DNA of 64,000 nucleotides from Desulfosporosinus sp. (GCA_020692355.1 JAIMKP010000009.1:24272-88271), one strand, 5' to 3'. Counted from the first letter of the stretch, positions 33,325 through 42,246 are shown. Made by a program: numbers and translations. The notes: generated from the sequence alone by a model not told the origin.

Positions 33325-34353
33325 GTGGCAGAAAAAAGATTGGCGATCTGGGTTGTGGTCGAACAGAATCAGGGAAAACTCGCTTCTGTAAGTATTGAGG
33401 TTTTAGGACAGGCGGCTCGTTTGGTCGAAACCGCGTCCGCGCTTTCGGGCGGGGTGGCGGTCGTTCTCCTGGGGGATCAAGTGGGGGATTTGGCCGAGGA
33501 ACTGAGCGCCTATGGAGTCGATCAAGTGTACTGGGTGGATGATCCCCGTTTGAAGCATTATCAAAATGACAGTTACAGTGGGGTGCTGCAGCGACTGGTG
33601 GAGCGGGAAAAGCCAGACATTCTTCTCTTTGGCGCGACCGGTGCAGGCGAGGAGCTGGCCCCGACGTTGGCGGCCCGACTAAGTACCGGCCTCGCAGCCC
33701 ATTGCACCGGCCTGGATGTGAATGCTGACGGCCAATTGGTGATGAAGGTACCGGCGTTTGGAGGAAGAGTGTTAGGAGAAATCTTTTGTCCTAATACTCG
33801 CCCCCAAATGGCGAGTATCAAGCCGGGAACATTTACCGTGCCGCAGCGCCGGGCTGGGCGCGGGGAAATCGTTCGGGAGGATGCTTCAAGCCTGCTTTTG
33901 GATACAGACATTCGGTTAACAACAGTTGATGTGCTTCAGTCCGAACCGTTAGGGCTGCCGTTGGAAAAGGCGGATGTCGTCATCGCGGGCGGATATGGTA
34001 TGGGTAGCAAAAAGAATTGGGGCTTGCTGGAGCAGTTGGCCGCCGAACTCCAGGGAGCTGTGGGCTGTACGCGCCCAGCACTTGACGAAGGTTGGACCGC
34101 CGGCGAACATACTATGATCGGCACGAGCGGCAAGACCGTGCGCCCGAAAGTCTATCTTGGCTGCGGGATTTCTGGTGCAGCTCACCATGCTGCAGGGATC
34201 AAGGATTCCGGCGTCATCATAAATGTCAACCGGGATGCCTTGGCCCCAGCCCATGCTTATTCAGATTATTGCGTAACAGCCGATGCCAAGAAAGTTGTTG
34301 AGGCTTTGTTGGAGGAGATTCGGAGAACGAAAAACGAAAAACGAGGACGATAG
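33325..34353 (+). CDS. etfA: Electron transfer flavoprotein alpha subunit
   Basis: 342 residues. The C-terminal FAD-binding domain shows VIAGGYGMGSKKNW, IGTSGKTVRPKVYL and GCGISGAAHHAAGIKDSG, the standard EtfA motifs with small changes. The N-terminal domain pairs with EtfB. The GTG start at 33325 lies 15 bp after the etfB stop. It is the last gene of the sigma-54 operon. Confidence 0.93.
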   Translation: MAEKRLAIWVVVEQNQGKLASVSIEVLGQAARLVETASALSGGVAVVLLGDQVGDLAEELSAYGVDQVYWVDDPRLKHYQNDSYSGVLQRLVEREKPDILLFGATGAGEELAPTLAARLSTGLAAHCTGLDVNADGQLVMKVPAFGGRVLGEIFCPNTRPQMASIKPGTFTVPQRRAGRGEIVREDASSLLLDTDIRLTTVDVLQSEPLGLPLEKADVVIAGGYGMGSKKNWGLLEQLAAELQGAVGCTRPALDEGWTAGEHTMIGTSGKTVRPKVYLGCGISGAAHHAAGIKDSGVIINVNRDALAPAHAYSDYCVTADAKKVVEALLEEIRRTKNEKRGR

Positions 34354-34425
34354 TGAGTAGCATATGTCGTTACCGTAACCCCGTGGTAACCCTGCCGTAA
34401 CCCTGCGATTGTCGTTACCCTGGGA

Positions 34426-34454
34426 TTGACAAGCCTTAGGCTTGTGTGTTAACC
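34426..34454 (+). promoter_or_regulatory. Possible promoter and hairpin upstream of the cobalamin riboswitch
   Basis: TTGACA (34426-34431) is followed at 17 bp by TTAACC (34449-34454), a weak -10. Overlapping it, ACAAGCC-TTA-GGCTTGT (34429-34445) forms a 7-bp hairpin that could end the etfA transcript. Confidence 0.4.
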
Positions 34455-34479
34455 TCAGGATGAAAAACTTCATATTTGC

Positions 34480-34675
34480 GGAACGAGTATACTTTCTCAA
34501 GGGAAAGTATTGAAAAGGGAAGTCAGCTAATCTGACGCGGTCCCGCCACTGTGGTAGTGAGCGGTCTTACAGAGTGTCACTGGGTAACCGGGAAGACGTA
34601 AGGCGGCGATGAACTTAAGCCAGGAGACCTGCTCGCTTCGAATCCAAACAGGAACCTACGGAGGATAGGGGAGGT
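34480..34675 (+). ncRNA. Cobalamin (adenosylcobalamin-type) riboswitch
   Basis: The conserved blocks are in order: GGGAAGTC, then GCGGTCCCGCCACTGT near 34539-34554, and the B12-box AGCCAGGAGACCTGC at about 34618-34632. It lies in front of cobalt uptake genes, followed by a terminator, so bound cobalamin would stop transcription of cbiMNQO. The outer boundaries are approximate. Confidence 0.93.
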
Positions 34676-34728
34676 GTCACTTATGTCGGATAGCCAATGT
34701 ATGTCATCTGGCTAGCGGAGACAGCCAT

Positions 34729-34768
34729 AACCCTTTACAGGTATTTTCTGTGGAGGGTTTATTTTTGT
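34729..34768 (+). terminator. Riboswitch-controlled terminator
   Basis: AACCCTTTACAG (34729-34740) pairs over 12 bp (two G-U) with CTGTGGAGGGTT (34748-34759), followed by TATTTTTG. It is the expression platform between the cobalamin riboswitch and cbiM. Confidence 0.85.
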
Positions 34769-34845
34769 CCCATCAGAGCTTGATACAAGCCAAAAGAAGA
34801 TTCTCGAAAGGAACGAAAAAATGAGATGAACGGGGAGGTTATGGG

Positions 34846-35640
34846 ATGAAGAGAAGTACGGTCAAGCCGATCTTATTGTCTATCGGCTATCTTGCGATGG
34901 TTTACCTTATATGGCCCGATAACGCTTATGCCATGCATATCATGGAGGGTTTTTTGCCGTTTAATTGGGCAGCGTTCTGGATGGCCGTGATGCTTCCTTT
35001 TGTCATTTGGGGGATGCGTTCGATTCGCAAGACGGTCTCCGACAGTGCAAGTTTAAAAATGTTATTGGCTATGGCAGGGGCTTTTGCTTTTGTGCTCTCG
35101 GCGATGAAAATTCCATCGGTAACGGGAAGCTGTTCTCATCCGACAGGGGTGGGCTTGGGGGCTATTTTATTTGGTCCGACACCCATGACGGTCTTAGGGA
35201 TGATCGTGCTCATCTTCCAGGCTTTGCTGCTGGCCCATGGTGGCTTGACGACCTTAGGAGCGAATACGTTTTCCATGGCGATTGTCGGTCCCTTTGTCTC
35301 TTATGGAATTTACAAAGGGTTACAGAAACTGAGAGCACCACGCTGGTTGAGTATTTTTCTGGCGGCCACCCTGGGAGACTTAATGACGTACGTCACGACC
35401 TCGTTTCAGCTAGCCTTAGCCTTTCCGGATCCGAGCGGAGGGGTATGGGGATCCGCACTGAAGTTTATGGGGATCTTTGCGTTCACTCAAGTGCCACTGG
35501 CGATTAGTGAAGGCCTTTTGACGGTGATGGTCTTTAACCTCTTAGTGGCTTACAGCCGCAATGAATTAAAAGTCTTGTCCGTTTTCCGTGCTGACGAATG
35601 GCAGAAGATCTCCCCCAGCAAAACGGAGGTGAAAGCATGA
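34846..35640 (+). CDS. cbiM: Cobalt ECF transporter S component CbiM
   Basis: 264 residues. A cleavable-type N-terminal hydrophobic segment ends in [13 protein letters not shown]; the MHIMEGFLP motif, whose N-terminal Met-His binds metal after cleavage, is diagnostic of CbiM. Several further membrane segments follow, plus [17 protein letters not shown], another family signature. It captures Co2+ for corrin synthesis, in line with its cobalamin riboswitch. Its stop overlaps the cbiN start (ATGA). Confidence 0.95.
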   Translation: MKRSTVKPILLSIGYLAMVYLIWPDNAYAMHIMEGFLPFNWAAFWMAVMLPFVIWGMRSIRKTVSDSASLKMLLAMAGAFAFVLSAMKIPSVTGSCSHPTGVGLGAILFGPTPMTVLGMIVLIFQALLLAHGGLTTLGANTFSMAIVGPFVSYGIYKGLQKLRAPRWLSIFLAATLGDLMTYVTTSFQLALAFPDPSGGVWGSALKFMGIFAFTQVPLAISEGLLTVMVFNLLVAYSRNELKVLSVFRADEWQKISPSKTEVKA

Positions 35641-35933
35641 AACTGGTTTGGAAGAACGTCATTTTGGGAATTTTGGTTATCGGCTTGGCCTTCGGTCCAC
35701 TCGTGTTTGCGCATAACGCCAAATTCGCCGGGGCCGATGATCAGGCGGGAGAAGCGATTAGCACCATTGATGCCAATTACCAGCCGTGGTTTAAGCCGCT
35801 CTGGGAGCCGCCCAGCGGTGAAATAGAGTCTTTCCTGTTTGCTTTACAGGCTGCTTTGGGCAGTGGGATGGTCTTCTATTATTTAGGCTATGTTAAAGGC
35901 AAACACACAGCGACAAAAACGAAGAAAGGTTGA
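35637..35933 (+). CDS. cbiN: Cobalt transport accessory protein CbiN
   Basis: 98 residues from ATG 35637, overlapping the cbiM stop by four bases. An N-terminal membrane helix, an extracytoplasmic loop with [12 protein letters not shown] and [21 protein letters not shown], and a C-terminal helix are the hallmark of CbiN. It assists CbiM in cobalt loading. Confidence 0.93.
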   Translation: MKLVWKNVILGILVIGLAFGPLVFAHNAKFAGADDQAGEAISTIDANYQPWFKPLWEPPSGEIESFLFALQAALGSGMVFYYLGYVKGKHTATKTKKG

Positions 35934-35940
35934 GGAGCGT

Positions 35941-36705
35941 GTGTTTGACCTTGATACGTATGCCTATACCAATCGCTGGATCAAGATTCATCCGTTAGAG
36001 AAATTTGTCTTTGCCCTGGCGACCATGCTTGTCTGCCTCATCTCCCCATCAGTGGTGGTGGTTTGGGCAGTGCTGTTACTGATGACCGTAGCGAGTACGA
36101 AGGGTGCGGGAACTCCAGTTTGGCATTTTTTGCGCTTTATGATGATCCCTTTTTCCTTTATTCTGACGGGTGTGTTGACCATTGCCTTTTCTGTCTCTCA
36201 CGATCCAGGTGGCTTCTTATTTGGGTTTACATTTGGGAGCATCACCGTTGGAGCCAGCCAGGCGAATTTAATGAAGGCGGGATTTATCCTGTTTAAATCC
36301 CTGGGAGCTGTCTCCTGCCTCTACTTTCTGTCGTTGACGACGCCGGTCTTGGAAGTGATTTCAGTGCTGAGAAAGCTGAAGCTGCCCTCTCTTTTCTTGG
36401 AGTTAATGGGGCTGGTCTACCGCTTTATTTTTGTCTTGATGGATACGACCGCTCTCATCCGCATGTCCCAGAGCTCACGCTTGGGTTATGCCTCCGCTAA
36501 GAATACGTTTCGTTCCTTGAGCCAGCTCATCTCTTCCCTGTTTGTGCGCTCCTTTCATCGGGCCGGAGAACTGGCTATAGCGCTCACGGCCAGAAATTAC
36601 ACGGGGGAAATAAGAACCCTGGAAAAGGAGTATCCGGTCTCGAAAAGAAATTATGCCGTGATCCTGGGAATTGAACTGGGTTTGCTCTTGTTGAACTTCA
36701 CTTGA
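35941..36705 (+). CDS. cbiQ: Cobalt ECF transporter T component CbiQ
   Basis: About 254 residues, membrane protein with about 5-6 helices. The coupling motifs between T component and ATPase, of the Ala-Arg-Gly type, are represented by SSRLGY and SFHRAGELAIALTARNY. The GTG start at 35941 is preferred, with TTGAGGAG before it; the open frame begins at 35890 but that part overlaps cbiN. Confidence 0.92.
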   Translation: MFDLDTYAYTNRWIKIHPLEKFVFALATMLVCLISPSVVVVWAVLLLMTVASTKGAGTPVWHFLRFMMIPFSFILTGVLTIAFSVSHDPGGFLFGFTFGSITVGASQANLMKAGFILFKSLGAVSCLYFLSLTTPVLEVISVLRKLKLPSLFLELMGLVYRFIFVLMDTTALIRMSQSSRLGYASAKNTFRSLSQLISSLFVRSFHRAGELAIALTARNYTGEIRTLEKEYPVSKRNYAVILGIELGLLLLNFT

Positions 36706-36719
36706 GGGGGGATTTTCCA

Positions 36720-37568
36720 TTGGCTGAGTTTATTTTGGAAGCTGAAGCGGTCGAGTACTCCTATCCGGATGGCACCCAGGCCTTAAGAAAAATCGACATG
36801 GCTGTGACCAAAGGGCAAAAGGTGGCCATCCTCGGATCCAACGGGGCGGGTAAATCCACGCTGTTCCTGCATCTCAACGGGATTCTGCGTCCGGCGGGCG
36901 GGAAAATCCGCTACAAGGGACGAGATGTGTTATATACCGCCGCAGGGCTGCGGGAATTGCGGACAAAGGTGGGGATTGTGTTCCAGGACCCGGACAGCCA
37001 GCTTTTCTCAGCCAGTGTCTGGCAGGAGATCTCTTTTGGCCCGCTCAATCTCGGACTTGAGAAGCGTGAGGTGAAAGAACGGGTATTGAAGGCCATGGCA
37101 GAGACGGAAATTGAGGATTTAGCGGACAAGCCAACCCACATGTTGAGCTTTGGCCAAAAAAAGAGAGTGGCGATTGCCGACATTCTGGCCATGACGCCGA
37201 AAGTGATTATCTTCGATGAGCCGACAGCCTGGCTGGATCCCCGGCATGCACGGGAGTTTATGCAGCTCTTGGATCGTCTGGCAGCTACTGGACGAACTAT
37301 TATCATTTCGACCCATGATGTCGATGTAGCCTATGCTTGGGCGGATAACATCTTGATCATGAACCATGGTCAGGTTGTTGCCTCCGGTGTTCCAACGGAA
37401 GTATTTCGACACACTGATCAGATCAAAGCCGCTGATCTGGCCTTGCCATGGTTGGTGGAAATGCATGGGGAATTGATGCGCAGGGGCTGGCTGAAGCCGG
37501 ACGCGCCTTTGCCACGGTCGAAAGAAGATCTATTCATACAACAGCACATCGTTTCGGGCATTCGCTAA
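36720..37568 (+). CDS. cbiO: Cobalt ECF transporter ATPase CbiO
   Basis: About 282 residues. Walker A GSNGAGKST, Q-loop VFQDPDSQLFS, signature LSFGQKKRV, Walker B VIIFDEPTAWLD and the H-loop STHDVDVAYAW are all intact. It energises CbiMNQ. The TTG start at 36720 has GAGGGGGGA upstream. Its 3' end overlaps a convergent gene remnant by about 39 bp. Confidence 0.94.
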   Translation: MAEFILEAEAVEYSYPDGTQALRKIDMAVTKGQKVAILGSNGAGKSTLFLHLNGILRPAGGKIRYKGRDVLYTAAGLRELRTKVGIVFQDPDSQLFSASVWQEISFGPLNLGLEKREVKERVLKAMAETEIEDLADKPTHMLSFGQKKRVAIADILAMTPKVIIFDEPTAWLDPRHAREFMQLLDRLAATGRTIIISTHDVDVAYAWADNILIMNHGQVVASGVPTEVFRHTDQIKAADLALPWLVEMHGELMRRGWLKPDAPLPRSKEDLFIQQHIVSGIR

Positions 37569-38080
37569 TGCTTTCATCTGTTCTGTGTAGCCGTTGATAC
37601 TGAAAAAGATGAAATATTCACGGCGGTTATCTTTTTTCCAGGTAACCGCTCTTTCCTTTTCCAGCAGGGCATAAAAAACATCAGTGTCCATCGGCTCGTT
37701 AGTGTATTTGCATTCGCCGAAGAGGATGTCCTTACCGGCACTATCGTAAGCCACAATATCTATTTCCATATTGTTGTTCCACCAGCGCCCAATCTTATCA
37801 AAGCAGAAGGGGAGCTTTTTTTCCGCATTCAGTTGCCACATTTTTTCTTGGCAAATGTCCTTATATACATAAGCAATGTGGCGGCTGACCCAATTGGTCT
37901 TTATTTTATTCATCACGAAAGTAGCGTTGTCGGTTTCGATAAAGTTCTTATTAGGGTAAACAAATTTAAACCAAAATTCTATAAAATTATCCTTGATACG
38001 GTAAAGTCCTTTTTTGCTTTTTTCGGGGTTATCCTCGGTGATGGGAACTTGACGTTCCAAGATATCGAGGTCAATCAAGG
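37530..38080 (-). pseudogene. C-terminal remnant of a DUF234-type archaeal-like ATPase
   Basis: The minus strand reads LDILERQVPITEDNPEKSKK, then GLYRIKDNFIEFWFKFVYPN, and later GRWWNNNMEIDIVAYD and ILFGECKYT. These are the winged-helix end and DUF234 nuclease-like domain of DEXX-box/archaeal ATPases. The AAA+ N-terminal part is missing. Homology stops exactly where the 497-bp duplicated segment begins (38081); the 48 codons before it in the open frame (38082-38225) are unrelated. It is probably a broken gene. Confidence 0.7.
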
Positions 38081-38577
38081 CCTTTTTGCATTTATATACA
38101 CAGGGAAGAAACGCTATTTTGTCCCGAAAAATGGTGACCAAACAATCTTTGAATTGGGACGGATGACACGGTGCGTTAGGCTTGGTATATTTGTATAATA
38201 AAATTGTGAAAAAATTTACTATCACTTCTAGCTTAACGATTATGCTATGTTAACTCCCCTGTCCCGTTTATTTCCCCATATTTCAAATGGGTTGGATTCC
38301 CGGTTTGTGCTGATTTGACAGTTCACTCATCCACCTTAAACTTAAATATTCAAATTGTAGTTGGATCAACAAACCGAAAGGCAGGTGAACTTGACATGAA
38401 GAAAAACAGTGTTCCAGGATCAAGTAAAAAAGGGGGAGAAGAATTAGTGAGAAAAGTATGGTTATTTATTTTACTCGCGGTACTGGCGGCAATTGTTGTA
38501 ATGGGTTGCGGAAATCAGCAAGTAACAGCTCCGGCATCAAATACTCAAAAATCATCAGCTTATATCCAAAAAATAGT
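38081..38577 (+). repeat. 497-bp direct duplication, copy 1
   Basis: Identical base for base to 40296-40792 (constant offset of 2215). It carries a promoter-like TTGACA-N16-TAAACT (38315-38342) and the first ~60 codons of the hexahaem cytochrome gene, including its lipoprotein signal. The two copies flank the decaheme cytochrome gene. Confidence 0.95.
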
Positions 38578-38707
38578 TTATCATCACAGTTCAACAGAAA
38601 GGTGCAGATTACTTAAAGATTGGCACCAAAAAAACAAAATATCTACATTTGTGGGAGGGAGAATGGTGAAAAAACTTGATAAAACAACGGGGGGAAACTA
38701 TGTCTAA
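38396..38707 (+). pseudogene. Truncated 5' end of the hexahaem cytochrome gene
   Basis: From ATG 38396 the frame repeats the lipoprotein signal of the intact gene at 40611 (VWLFILLAVLAAIVVMGCGN) and continues to KIV. At 38578 it leaves the duplication and runs into about 43 unrelated codons with no haem motif, ending at 38707, overlapping the decaheme start. It is a leftover of the duplication and probably non-functional, though its signals could still drive a short lipopeptide. Confidence 0.75.
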
Positions 38708-39953
38708 CCACAAAAAGCTAACTATTCTGTTCTGTTGTCTTGCTGTGGTAATCGTGATTGTGCTCGCCGGTTGTGGAAAGACAAACTCAACGGTGGCACC
38801 GACCCAAACGGCAACCACACAATCGGTAGGGGAACAGTGCTTAACCTGCCATAGTAGCAAAGAGCTGACCATGAAAGTTGGCGAGGAGACGGTACCACTA
38901 TACGTTGATAAAGTTGCTTATAGCAAGAGCAAACACGGTAATACAGAGTGCATCGTTTGTCATACAACGATTAATCCCACGCCGCCGCATAATGCTAAAC
39001 GCATCTACGGTAGCTGGGCCCGGTTCAGTGCCAAGAATACCGATGTTACTAAGACCCTCAACTTCTATAGTGTTACTGCCGAAGCCTGCGTAACGTGTCA
39101 CAAAGACCAGAGTTTCCAAGCATTTGGCCAAAGCGAACATGCCACGATCAAAGACATGAAGTTTACGGCCGACGGTAAGCCACGGGTGGAACACAAGCTG
39201 AAAGGGACTGACGGGAAAGAATATGTTGCCGACGAGAACTTTGACGCCGCAGATTGTGAACGTTGCCACATTAACACTAACTGTGCGGCCTGCCACTGGA
39301 AGACTCAAATTAAGCAAAAGCAATCCGGCAGTGCGCTCGACCTTTGGACTAAATATGATAAAGATAGCAACACGTCCAAGGGAGGTATGACTGAATACGG
39401 AATGGACTGGACTTTTAATGTTGCGGCCCACGATTTTGTCGGTAAAGCTGAGCTGACTAAATCTAGCGATCTTTGCGAAGCTTGCCACACTGGCTATTAT
39501 CAAGGTGACAAGTCCATTGCCGCTATCGGCACGTTCGGTATGGGCGTACGCCGCCACCCACAGTCAGAAGAACTTCAACTAAGCGCCCAACGTGGGGTTC
39601 ACGAGACCCTAGGGAGTTGTACCAACTGCCACAAAGACTTGCACAGTATGAAACTGAAGAACACTGAGCAAGGCGGGCGATTGGAAGGTAAGACGCAGTG
39701 TATTAACTGCCATGCGGACAAGTCGCCAAAAGGTACCCACGTGGATGTAACCTGTATTGCTTGCCATGCTGTTGATGCGTCCGTAATGCGCGATGAAGAG
39801 ACCAAGAAAGTAGTAGCTACTGTAGTAAAGCATAACGTGAACGAACCTTGGCCCTCCCACAACTTGACCAAAGATGTCCAATGCAACAAATGTCACGTCG
39901 CCGGCAACAAAATCGGAGCTAAAGAAAGCGTTACTCCAGGTAAAAATCACTAA
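38700..39953 (+). CDS. Decahaem c-type cytochrome lipoprotein
   Basis: 417 residues from ATG 38700 (GGGGGGAAA upstream). A lipoprotein signal ends in the lipobox VLAGC (about residue 25). Ten CxxCH haem sites follow: CLTCH, CIVCH, CVTCH, CERCH, CAACH, CEACH, CTNCH, CINCH, CIACH, CNKCH. Segments such as LYVDKVAYSKSKHGNTECIV resemble the repeated modules of membrane-associated multihaem cytochromes in menaquinol-oxidising complexes. It would sit on the outer face of the membrane and carry electrons outward from the NrfC/NrfD pair downstream. Neighbouring ResB/ResC supply haem ligation. The terminal acceptor is unknown. It lies between two perfect 497-bp repeats. Confidence 0.9.
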   Translation: MSNHKKLTILFCCLAVVIVIVLAGCGKTNSTVAPTQTATTQSVGEQCLTCHSSKELTMKVGEETVPLYVDKVAYSKSKHGNTECIVCHTTINPTPPHNAKRIYGSWARFSAKNTDVTKTLNFYSVTAEACVTCHKDQSFQAFGQSEHATIKDMKFTADGKPRVEHKLKGTDGKEYVADENFDAADCERCHINTNCAACHWKTQIKQKQSGSALDLWTKYDKDSNTSKGGMTEYGMDWTFNVAAHDFVGKAELTKSSDLCEACHTGYYQGDKSIAAIGTFGMGVRRHPQSEELQLSAQRGVHETLGSCTNCHKDLHSMKLKNTEQGGRLEGKTQCINCHADKSPKGTHVDVTCIACHAVDASVMRDEETKKVVATVVKHNVNEPWPSHNLTKDVQCNKCHVAGNKIGAKESVTPGKNH

Positions 39954-40019
39954 GACTAATACCAATCCCTCCCCCCTTTCCCATAACACGCAGCTTTAAG
40001 GAAATCTTTGAGCTGAAGA

Positions 40020-40053
40020 GCCGCTGGCAAAGAAATTTGTTAGCGGCCTTTTT
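40020..40053 (+). terminator. Terminator after the decaheme gene
   Basis: GCCGCTGGCAAA pairs with TTTGTTAGCGGC around GAAA (one G-U), followed by CTTTTTAA. Confidence 0.85.
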
Positions 40054-40250
40054 AATTTGGTCCAATTGATATAACGGCAGACGATAAAATCACTCCAAGA
40101 GAAATCCCATATCGCTTAACCTAATGTTCGAAGATCGTCAGATTGATATTTTTACTTACGCAACGTTCCTGAATAGGGTGTTGTGCAAAGAGGCCTCGGC
40201 CTGAGTTATCTATAGATAACAATTAGCGGAATGATATACGAGGTTTACTT

Positions 40251-40277
40251 AGGCACCTAAAACTAGGTGCCTTTTTG
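40251..40277 (+). terminator. Second terminator before duplication copy 2
   Basis: AGGCACCTA (40251-40259) pairs perfectly with TAGGTGCCT (40264-40272), then TTTTG. It isolates the hexahaem gene from upstream transcription. Nothing coding is seen between 40054 and 40295. Confidence 0.8.
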
Positions 40278-40295
40278 TGAGACATTTGGCGAATC

Positions 40296-40792
40296 CCTTT
40301 TTGCATTTATATACACAGGGAAGAAACGCTATTTTGTCCCGAAAAATGGTGACCAAACAATCTTTGAATTGGGACGGATGACACGGTGCGTTAGGCTTGG
40401 TATATTTGTATAATAAAATTGTGAAAAAATTTACTATCACTTCTAGCTTAACGATTATGCTATGTTAACTCCCCTGTCCCGTTTATTTCCCCATATTTCA
40501 AATGGGTTGGATTCCCGGTTTGTGCTGATTTGACAGTTCACTCATCCACCTTAAACTTAAATATTCAAATTGTAGTTGGATCAACAAACCGAAAGGCAGG
40601 TGAACTTGACATGAAGAAAAACAGTGTTCCAGGATCAAGTAAAAAAGGGGGAGAAGAATTAGTGAGAAAAGTATGGTTATTTATTTTACTCGCGGTACTG
40701 GCGGCAATTGTTGTAATGGGTTGCGGAAATCAGCAAGTAACAGCTCCGGCATCAAATACTCAAAAATCATCAGCTTATATCCAAAAAATAGT
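40296..40792 (+). repeat. 497-bp direct duplication, copy 2
   Basis: Identical to 38081-38577. Here the segment continues without a break into the intact hexahaem cytochrome gene, so this copy is probably the original junction on its right side. Confidence 0.95.
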
Positions 40793-41996
40793 AACGAAAA
40801 CAGGAACAGTCGGGAAAACTTTTTCAGCTGGTTCAGATGAATGCTTAAAATGTCACACTAAAGATGTTGGAGACTGGCAGAACACTCCTCACACTCAAAA
40901 AGCTCTAAAAGGTTATGATAATATTAATGGTTGGGCTGCTAATCCTGCCGATTATACAGGAGCAGCTAAGTGGATTAAAGAAAATAGAGAAACTTATGTA
41001 CATCCATTGAATGTAGATGCAAATAAAGACGGTAAGCCAGATCTTCCTACCGGTATCAGAGCTGTAATGACTGAGAAACCATTAACTTTTAGTGATAAAA
41101 CTTATGGAGTTGAAGATATTACTATTATTATTGGTTCCAATCATAACCAGGCTTATGCTGTATGGATACCAGGCTATGGTAATAAACTGCTAAATATTAG
41201 ATATAATGGCATCGACAGTGCTAAACCTTCAATGGGTCAACGTACTGATGAAAGAGTCTGGGAAGGTTCTTGTATTGGTTGCCATGTAACAGGCTATAAT
41301 CCTACCGGCTTAGACACTGCTTTTAATGGTCAACCCTATTATACCTCTACAACTCCATTTAATTTAGACGGTAATATTGCTGACTTAAGAATTGGTTGTG
41401 AAGCATGTCATGGACCAAGTGGGGAGGGTACTCATTTAGCTGGTGGAACAACCAAAAATCCTGCTGAATTGACTCAGGACCAACAAATAGATATTTGTGG
41501 CAGATGTCATGGTAACTGGAATACTACCGTACCAGGAACTACTGCTAGAAAGGATGTTTTTAATTTTAAACCTGGAGACTCTCTCGTAGAACTATTAAGT
41601 AAAGATAAAAATAATGGTGTGGACCGCATAAGGAGACCCAATTGGGGTAGTACAGACCCAAAAGCAAAACCATTTTTGGGTAATGGGGCTTCAAATGATG
41701 ATCATCAAGAATGGTATGACTTTAAAATCAGTGCTCACTATCTAAAAACTGATAATATAACTTGTACCACCTGTCATGATCCGCACGAGAACAATGAGGG
41801 TGCAGGTTTTGGTATGAGAATCTTAAAAGACCTTGATACTGCTAAAATTTGTGCTACATGTCATATAGGTACTAATTTCAAAACAAAGAAAGGCGAAGAA
41901 GGAGCAATCAATCCTCATACAACTAAGCCTTACGGCGAAGGTGTTCCTAAGGAATTGTGGCGTGCAGATGGAAAATGGCCATGGGAGAAAAAGTGA
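40611..41996 (+). CDS. Hexahaem c-type cytochrome lipoprotein (cytochrome c554-like)
   Basis: 461 residues from ATG 40611; GTG 40662, with GGGGGAGAAG before it, is an equally good start and gives a standard signal. The lipobox is VVMGC. Six haem sites are visible: CLKCH, CIGCH, CEACH, CGRCH, CTTCH, CATCH. DECLKCHTKDVGDWQNTPH and GCEACHGPSGEGTH resemble the cytochrome c554/c' domain. The coding sequence is clearly more AT-rich than its neighbours, suggesting a different origin. The stop codon TGA (41994-41996) lies inside repeat copy B, so the original C-terminus may have been changed. It would be an extracytoplasmic electron carrier or reductase. Confidence 0.9.
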   Translation: MKKNSVPGSSKKGGEELVRKVWLFILLAVLAAIVVMGCGNQQVTAPASNTQKSSAYIQKIVTKTGTVGKTFSAGSDECLKCHTKDVGDWQNTPHTQKALKGYDNINGWAANPADYTGAAKWIKENRETYVHPLNVDANKDGKPDLPTGIRAVMTEKPLTFSDKTYGVEDITIIIGSNHNQAYAVWIPGYGNKLLNIRYNGIDSAKPSMGQRTDERVWEGSCIGCHVTGYNPTGLDTAFNGQPYYTSTTPFNLDGNIADLRIGCEACHGPSGEGTHLAGGTTKNPAELTQDQQIDICGRCHGNWNTTVPGTTARKDVFNFKPGDSLVELLSKDKNNGVDRIRRPNWGSTDPKAKPFLGNGASNDDHQEWYDFKISAHYLKTDNITCTTCHDPHENNEGAGFGMRILKDLDTAKICATCHIGTNFKTKKGEEGAINPHTTKPYGEGVPKELWRADGKWPWEKK

Positions 41997-42246
41997 ACTC
42001 GTTCAGCTAAAGCTGAACATCGAGACTTCGGTGACGAAAGCCTCCAGTGACGTTAGTGTCCTGTGGACACTAACGCCGAAACCGCCAACTGTCAAAGGAT
42101 GACCTCACGGCTGAGGATGGGTTTCGCCAAAGCCGCCAACCCCAAGAAGAAGACTTTGCGGCGACGGAGGAGTCTACCCCCACCGAAGCAGAGAACAGAA
42201 TTCCCACTCCCACTTATAGAAGTGGGAGTCTTAAACGCTTGGATAA
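41993..42246 (+). mobile_element. Structured 254-bp repeat family, copy B
   Basis: A full copy, GTGAACTCG to TTGGATAA. The perfect 11-bp stem is at 42051-42061/42065-42075 and the 10-bp terminal hairpin at 42206-42215/42220-42229. It starts one base before the hexahaem cytochrome stop and supplies that stop. No open reading frame with family resemblance is inside. Confidence 0.8.

Noticed and set aside
38315..38707. Truncated cytochrome 5' end as a functional small lipoprotein
   Set aside because: No haem motif and no conserved sequence follow the duplication border, so it is treated as a pseudogene, although transcription is possible.
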